The notes under the pieces: model-generated
Seen by the model: the letters and a program-made list of their open reading frames with translations, nothing else
Database searches by the model: none
Told to the model about the DNA's origin: nothing
Shown: positions 31,042-35,335 of the stretch, one piece after another
How the letters are laid out: every line of letters begins with the position of its first letter
How positions within the stretch are numbered: the first letter of the stretch is position 1
Program-made: the position numbers and the translations under genes
Source of the DNA: Prevotella sp.
GTDB lineage: Bacteria; Bacteroidota; Bacteroidia; Bacteroidales; Bacteroidaceae
DNA length: 35,335 nucleotides
Assembly (NCBI GenBank): GCA_016291085.1
Contig: JAEEVW010000036.1
Span: 1-35,335, forward strand
Direction of reading: 5' to 3'

Positions 31042-31428
31042 ATGGAATACATCAACGCAATAGGTCGTCGCAAGAGCTCAGTAGCTCGCGTTTATCTGTC
31101 AGAAGGTACTGGCAAAATCACGATCAACAAGAAAGACTTGGAAGTATACTTCCCCTCTGCTATCCTGCAGTACGTGGTGAAGCAGCCCCTGAACCTGCTG
31201 GAGGTAGCTGAAAAATATGACATCAAGGTCAACCTCGACGGTGGTGGTTTCACTGGCCAGAGCCAGGCCCTGCGTCTCGCCATTGCCCGCGCACTGGTGA
31301 AGATCAACGAGGAAGACAAGAAGAAGCTGAAGGATGCTGGTTTCCTGACTCGCGATGCTCGTGAGGTAGAGCGTAAGAAGCCCGGTCAGCCCAAGGCACG
31401 TCGTCGCTTCCAGTTCAGTAAGCGTTAA
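31042..31428 (+). CDS. rpsI: Ribosomal protein uS9
   Basis: Protein of 128 aa. N-terminal AIGRRKSSVARVYL, middle GGGFTGQSQALRLAIARAL and the C-terminal basic tail KKPGQPKARRRFQFSKR with final K-R, which reaches the ribosomal P site. It lies 34 nt after rplM, the usual partner gene. The following roughly 170 nt before rpsB contain AT-rich direct repeats (AATTCTCAATTCT type) but no gene. Confidence 0.97.
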   Translation: MEYINAIGRRKSSVARVYLSEGTGKITINKKDLEVYFPSAILQYVVKQPLNLLEVAEKYDIKVNLDGGGFTGQSQALRLAIARALVKINEEDKKKLKDAGFLTRDAREVERKKPGQPKARRRFQFSKR

Positions 31429-31597
31429 TCCGACTGAACAGTTTAGCATCTAAACTGAGGCGACTTGAGTGAATGGGATTCAATTCTATTGGGTAATCAT
31501 AATTCTCAATTCTGAATTCTCAATTCTCAATTACCCCTCGGTTGATTCTAACAAGAATTAAAAAGAAAGTAAACAACAAAAAAAAGAAAACAACAAA

Positions 31598-32476
31598 ATG
31601 GCAAGAACAAATTTTGACCAATTGCTGCAGGCTGGTTGCCACTTCGGCCACCTGAAGCGTAAGTGGAACCCCGCAATGGCTCCCTACATCTATACCGAGC
31701 GTAACGGTATCCACATTATTGACCTCCACAAGACCGTCGTCAAGATTGACGAGGCTGCTGACGCACTCAAGCAGATTGCCAAGAGCGGCAAGAAAGTGCT
31801 GTTCGTCGCTACTAAAAAACAGACTAAGGAAATCATCGCCGAGAAGGCTCAGAGCGTTGGTATGCCTTACGTTACAGAGCGCTGGCCGGGCGGTATGTTG
31901 ACCAACTTCCCGACTATCCGCAAGGCCGTTAAGAAAATGGCGAACATCGACAAACTGATGGTGGATGGTACTTTTGCAAACCTGTCAAAGCGCGAGTTGC
32001 TGCAGGTGACCCGTCAGCGTGCCAAGCTGGAGAAGAACCTCGGTTCTATCGCTGACCTGACCCGTCTGCCCAGCGCACTCTTCGTAGTTGACGTGCTGAA
32101 GGAGAACATCGCCGTTCACGAGGCTAACCGTCTGGGTATCCCCGTATTCGGTATCGTTGATACCAACTCTGATCCCAAGAACATCGACTTCGTCATCCCC
32201 GCTAACGACGATGCCAAGGACAGTGTAGAGATCATCCTCGCTGCTTGCTGCGCCGCCATCAACGAGGGTATCGAGGAGCGTAAGGTCGAGAAGGCTGACG
32301 AGAAGGCTGAAGAGGCTCAGGCTGATGCTGACGCTGAGGATAAGCCCAAGCGCCAGGCTCGCAAGCCCCGCAAGGCTGCTGCTCCCGCCGCTGAAGAGGC
32401 TGCCGTAGCTGAGGCTCCCGCTGAGGAGGTTGCTCCCGCTGCAGAGGAGGCAAAGGCTGAAGAGCCCGCTGAGTAA
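31598..32476 (+). CDS. rpsB: Ribosomal protein uS2
   Basis: Protein of 292 aa. Residues 1 to about 225 are standard S2 (LLQAGCHFGHLKRKWNPAMA, RWPGGMLTNFPTIRK, GIPVFGIVDTNSDP). The last about 60 residues form a low-complexity Ala/Glu/Lys tail (EEAQADADAEDKPKRQARKP and alanine-glutamate repeats) that makes it longer than the 240 aa of E. coli S2; such tails occur in Bacteroidetes. It is part of the small subunit and precedes tsf as in most bacteria. Confidence 0.97.
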   Translation: MARTNFDQLLQAGCHFGHLKRKWNPAMAPYIYTERNGIHIIDLHKTVVKIDEAADALKQIAKSGKKVLFVATKKQTKEIIAEKAQSVGMPYVTERWPGGMLTNFPTIRKAVKKMANIDKLMVDGTFANLSKRELLQVTRQRAKLEKNLGSIADLTRLPSALFVVDVLKENIAVHEANRLGIPVFGIVDTNSDPKNIDFVIPANDDAKDSVEIILAACCAAINEGIEERKVEKADEKAEEAQADADAEDKPKRQARKPRKAAAPAAEEAAVAEAPAEEVAPAAEEAKAEEPAE

Positions 32477-32615
32477 TGTCGAGTGACGAATGTTGAATGT
32501 GGAATGGTCGCCCTTGGCGATTGTCAATGAAAAATTGAGAATTCAACATTCAGACATCGCAGCAAAGCGAGAATAATTCAAAATTCAAAATTAAAAATTA
32601 AAAGTTTTTAGAACA

Positions 32616-33611
32616 ATGGCAATTTCAATTGACGATATCAAGAAGCTTCGCGCAATGACCGGTGCTGGTCTGGCTGACGTAAAGAAGGCTCTGACCGAGG
32701 CTGAGGGCGACTTCGACAAGGCTAAGGAACTGCTCCGTGAGCGTGGCCTGGCTATCGCTGCTAAGCGTAGCGACCGTGAGACATCTAATGGTTGTGTACT
32801 CGTAAAGAAGGTGGATGGCTTTGCTGCCATGCTCGCCCTGAAGTGCGAGACCGACTTCGTGGCTAACGGTGCCGACTTCATCGCTTTGACACAGAGCATC
32901 CTCGACGCTGCTATCGCTGCTAAGGCTGCCGACATTGAGGCTGTTAAGGCTCTGACTGTTAACGGTCAGACCGCTCAGGAGGCTGTTACACAGCGTTCTG
33001 GTATCACCGGTGAGAAGATGGAGCTCGACGGCTACCTGACGCTCGAGGGTGACAACGTAGAAGTTTACGACCACATGGGCAAGCACACTTTGTGCACCAT
33101 GGTTCAGACCAACAAGCCCGCTGCTGAGCAGGGTCACCTCGTAGCTATGCAGGTGGCTGCTATGAAGCCCGTAGCTCTCGACGCACAGAGCGTTGACCAG
33201 AAGATTCTCGACGAGGAGTACAAGACCTCTTTCGAGAAGACCAAGCTGGAGCAGGTCGAGAAGTTCGTTGAGATGAAGATTAAGAAGGCTGGCATCAACC
33301 CCAACCTCGTTGACTCTGAGGATCACATCGAGAGCAACATGGCTAAGGGTTGGCTCACACAGGCTCAGGCTGACGAGGCCCGTAAGATCATTGCTGAGGC
33401 AAAGGTCGAGGGTGAGGCTCAGCTGAAGATGCCTATGATCGAGAACATCGCCAAGGGTCGTGTTCAGAAGTTCCTGAAGGAGAGCTGCCTGGTCGACCAG
33501 GAGTTCCAGTTCGGTGACGGCGACAAGGCTACTGTTGCACAGTGGCTCGCCAAGCAGGACAAGGATCTGAAGATCACCGCTTTCAAGCGCTTTACACTCG
33601 TAGCTGACTAA
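32616..33611 (+). CDS. tsf: Elongation factor Ts
   Basis: Protein of 331 aa. The N-terminal UBA-like domain (SIDDIKKLRAMTGAGLADVK) and the core with CETDFVA identify EF-Ts, which recharges EF-Tu with GTP. Its length is usual for Bacteroidetes. The 139-nt gap from rpsB holds a GAATGTTGAAT/ATTCAACATTC inverted repeat and AT-rich direct repeats just before the ATG. A strong terminator follows. Confidence 0.97.
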   Translation: MAISIDDIKKLRAMTGAGLADVKKALTEAEGDFDKAKELLRERGLAIAAKRSDRETSNGCVLVKKVDGFAAMLALKCETDFVANGADFIALTQSILDAAIAAKAADIEAVKALTVNGQTAQEAVTQRSGITGEKMELDGYLTLEGDNVEVYDHMGKHTLCTMVQTNKPAAEQGHLVAMQVAAMKPVALDAQSVDQKILDEEYKTSFEKTKLEQVEKFVEMKIKKAGINPNLVDSEDHIESNMAKGWLTQAQADEARKIIAEAKVEGEAQLKMPMIENIAKGRVQKFLKESCLVDQEFQFGDGDKATVAQWLAKQDKDLKITAFKRFTLVAD

Positions 33612-33630
33612 TTCGTTAGTCCACTATACG

Positions 33631-33673
33631 AAAAAAATATCGGCATTGCTCTCCGCAGTGCCGATATTTTTTT
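33631..33673 (+). terminator. Terminator of the rplM-rpsI-rpsB-tsf operon
   Basis: A 15-bp perfect stem, AAAAAAATATCGGCA (33631-33645) with TGCCGATATTTTTTT (33659-33673). It can act on both strands. Confidence 0.9.
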
Positions 33674-33706
33674 GCAAATAAATTTGCATTTTTGCTCTCT
33701 TATTCG

Positions 33707-33714
33707 TATCTTTG
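33707..33714 (+). promoter_or_regulatory. TATCTTTG -7 box of comM
   Basis: TAnnTTTG, 23 nt before the ATG at 33738. It rules out the longer frame from 33672. Confidence 0.65.
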
Positions 33715-33737
33715 CAACATTAAAGACTATAGATACT

Positions 33738-35285
33738 ATGCTAGTAAAGACATATTGTGCAGCAGTCAACGGACTGGAGGTGACGACGGTTACTGTCGAG
33801 GTGAGCATGTCGCGTGGCGTGCAGTTCCACCTGACGGGACTGGCCGACACCGCCGTCAAGGAAAGCCACGACCGCATCAAGGCTGCACTCATCAACAACG
33901 GGTTCAAGATGCCGACGATGGACATCACGGTCAATCTGTCGCCTGCCGACATCAAGAAGGAAGGTTCCAGCTACGACCTGCCGCTGGCCATTGCCATCCT
34001 GGCCGCTAATGGCAAGGTACAAAGCGAACAGCTCGACAAATACATGCTGGTCGGTGAGTTGGGACTCGACGGACACCTGCAACCCATCCGTGGTGCGCTG
34101 CCTATTGCCATCCGCGCCCGTCAGGAGAAGTTCAAGGGCCTCATCGTCCCCCGACAGAACATTCGCGAGGCGGCCATCGTCAACCAACTCGAAGTCTTTG
34201 GCATGGACACGCTGACGGACGTCATCCGCTTCTTCAACGGCGATACCAGCTACGAGCCAACCGTTATCGACACCCGTCGTGAGTTCTATGAACAGCAGAA
34301 CCACTACGAGCTCGACTTCAGCGACGTGAAGGGGCAAGAGAGTGTCAAGCGCGCCTTGGAGGTGGCCGCAGCAGGTGGTCACAACCTCATTATGATTGGT
34401 CCGCCGGGCTCGGGCAAGTCGATGCTCGCCAAACGCCTGCCCAGCATTCTTCCTCCACTCTCATTAGCCGAAAGTCTCGAGACCACCCAGATTCACAGCG
34501 TGGCCGGCAAACTGAACCGCGACACGAGCCTCATCAGTCAGCGACCCTTCCGCGCCCCGCACCATACGATATCCCAAGTCGCTTTGGTAGGCGGAGGCAA
34601 TAATCCCCAACCCGGTGAAATCAGCCTTGCGCATAATGGCGTGCTCTTCCTCGATGAGATGCCCGAGCTGTCGCGCTCCGTCCTCGAGGTGCTGCGCCAG
34701 CCGTTGGAAGACCGCAAGATCAGCATCGCCCGGGCCAAATACAGTGTGGAATACCCCTGTTCGTTCATGCTCGTGGCATCGATGAATCCCTGTCCTTGCG
34801 GGTATTACGGAGACCCCACCCACAACTGCGCCTGCACGCCGGGCCAGATACAGCGTTACATGAACAAGATCAGCGGTCCTTTGCTTGATAGAATTGACAT
34901 TCACTGCGAAATTCAGGCCGTGCCGTTCGCTCAACTCAGTCAGATGGAGCCAGGTGAGCCCTCTGAAAAGATTCGTGAACGCGTCATTGCTGCCCGCAAG
35001 ATCCAGGAAGAGCGTTTCAAGCCCTTCAAAGGCATCCACTGCAACGCAATGATGACGGAGAAGATGCTTCACCAGTTTGCCGAACCCGACGAACAGTCAC
35101 TCAATATGTTACGCATGGCCATGGAACGTCTGAAGCTGTCTGCCCGTGCCTATAGCCGCATCCTCAAAGTTGCCAGAACGATTGCCGACTTAGAGAGTTC
35201 AGAAAAGGTGCAAAGCCACCATATTGCCGAAGCCATCGGTTATCGTAATCTTGACCGCGGCGACTGGGCAGAGCGAGGAATATAG
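33738..35285 (+). CDS. comM: ComM/YifB-family Mg-chelatase-like AAA+ ATPase
   Basis: Protein of 515 aa, full length for the family. An N-terminal ChlI/Lon-protease-like domain (MLVKTYCAAVNGLEVTTVTV, then SPADIKKEGSSYDLPLAIAI) is followed by an AAA+ core with Walker A GPPGSGKSMLAK and Walker B LFLDEMPE, and a C-terminal Mg_chelatase_C domain (ARAYSRILKVARTIADL). A cysteine set (CPCGYYGDPTHNCAC) is typical. ComM is a hexameric helicase that promotes branch migration during natural transformation. The start at 33738 follows the promoter box at 33707. Both promoter and upstream terminator mark it as its own unit. Confidence 0.92.
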   Translation: MLVKTYCAAVNGLEVTTVTVEVSMSRGVQFHLTGLADTAVKESHDRIKAALINNGFKMPTMDITVNLSPADIKKEGSSYDLPLAIAILAANGKVQSEQLDKYMLVGELGLDGHLQPIRGALPIAIRARQEKFKGLIVPRQNIREAAIVNQLEVFGMDTLTDVIRFFNGDTSYEPTVIDTRREFYEQQNHYELDFSDVKGQESVKRALEVAAAGGHNLIMIGPPGSGKSMLAKRLPSILPPLSLAESLETTQIHSVAGKLNRDTSLISQRPFRAPHHTISQVALVGGGNNPQPGEISLAHNGVLFLDEMPELSRSVLEVLRQPLEDRKISIARAKYSVEYPCSFMLVASMNPCPCGYYGDPTHNCACTPGQIQRYMNKISGPLLDRIDIHCEIQAVPFAQLSQMEPGEPSEKIRERVIAARKIQEERFKPFKGIHCNAMMTEKMLHQFAEPDEQSLNMLRMAMERLKLSARAYSRILKVARTIADLESSEKVQSHHIAEAIGYRNLDRGDWAERGI

Positions 35286-35335
35286 GTTAGTCACTCCGAT
35301 CCATATTCTTTGATGATACCTACTTCATTCGTCAC

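Overview
The window looks like a chromosomal segment of a gut or rumen Bacteroidales, most likely Prevotellaceae. The support is the repeated use of the Bacteroidetes -7 promoter box TAnnTTTG (usually TACCTTTG or TATCTTTG), the near absence of Shine-Dalgarno sequences, a SusC/SusD nutrient-uptake operon, lipoproteins with CS or CG just after the lipobox, a DUF3836 protein and the gene order rplM-rpsI-rpsB-tsf. The genus is inference from style, not from a marker-gene alignment.

Layout. (1) 1-3540: minus-strand accessory genes (DUF234-type AAA ATPase, cupin lipoprotein, DUF3836 protein) with an integrase remnant and two related hairpins. (2) 3541-6588: a gene-poor, repeat-rich stretch. It has a strictly 22-bp-periodic array, three copies of a hairpin-rich promoter/leader element (called R here) in front of three different units (rhuM, a frameshifted nuclease-like gene, and a restriction-type operon), a probable minus-strand small RNA, and a large riboswitch- or attenuator-like leader. 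(3) 6589-13472: a five-gene operon that looks like a phage-defence system: MmeI-type DNA methyltransferase without a visible nuclease, SF2 helicase, small protein, GIY-YIG nuclease with an ASCH domain, and a HIRAN/alpha-CTD fusion. (4) 13500-18340: a second accessory module with a WYL-domain regulator. Four promoters carry the same inverted-repeat operator (consensus ATTYGTTC-N9-GAACRAAT, always 6 nt before the -7 box). They drive a structured RNA or broken gene, an ASCH protein, a roughly 430-nt apparently non-coding RNA with its own terminator, and a 165-aa protein plus the WYL regulator itself. A vapBC toxin-antitoxin pair with an amber-disrupted toxin lies inside on the other strand.

(5) 18381-21440: HAD phosphatase lipoprotein and an SLC13-type permease. 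(6) 21503-29550: minus-strand polysaccharide-utilisation operon in transcription order secreted TIM-barrel protein, DUF4957/DUF5123 lipoprotein, SusC, SusD; the DUF5123 partner suggests a pectin-type glycan. (7) 29744-35285: small lipoprotein, then core genes rplM-rpsI-rpsB-tsf behind a structured leader, and comM/yifB.

The parts most likely to be undescribed are the WYL regulon with its non-coding RNA (13500-18340), the R leader family with the switch-like RNA at 6368-6520, and the 22-bp array at 3682-4011. All RNA calls rest on base pairing, promoter and terminator patterns read by eye; no folding or database search was run.
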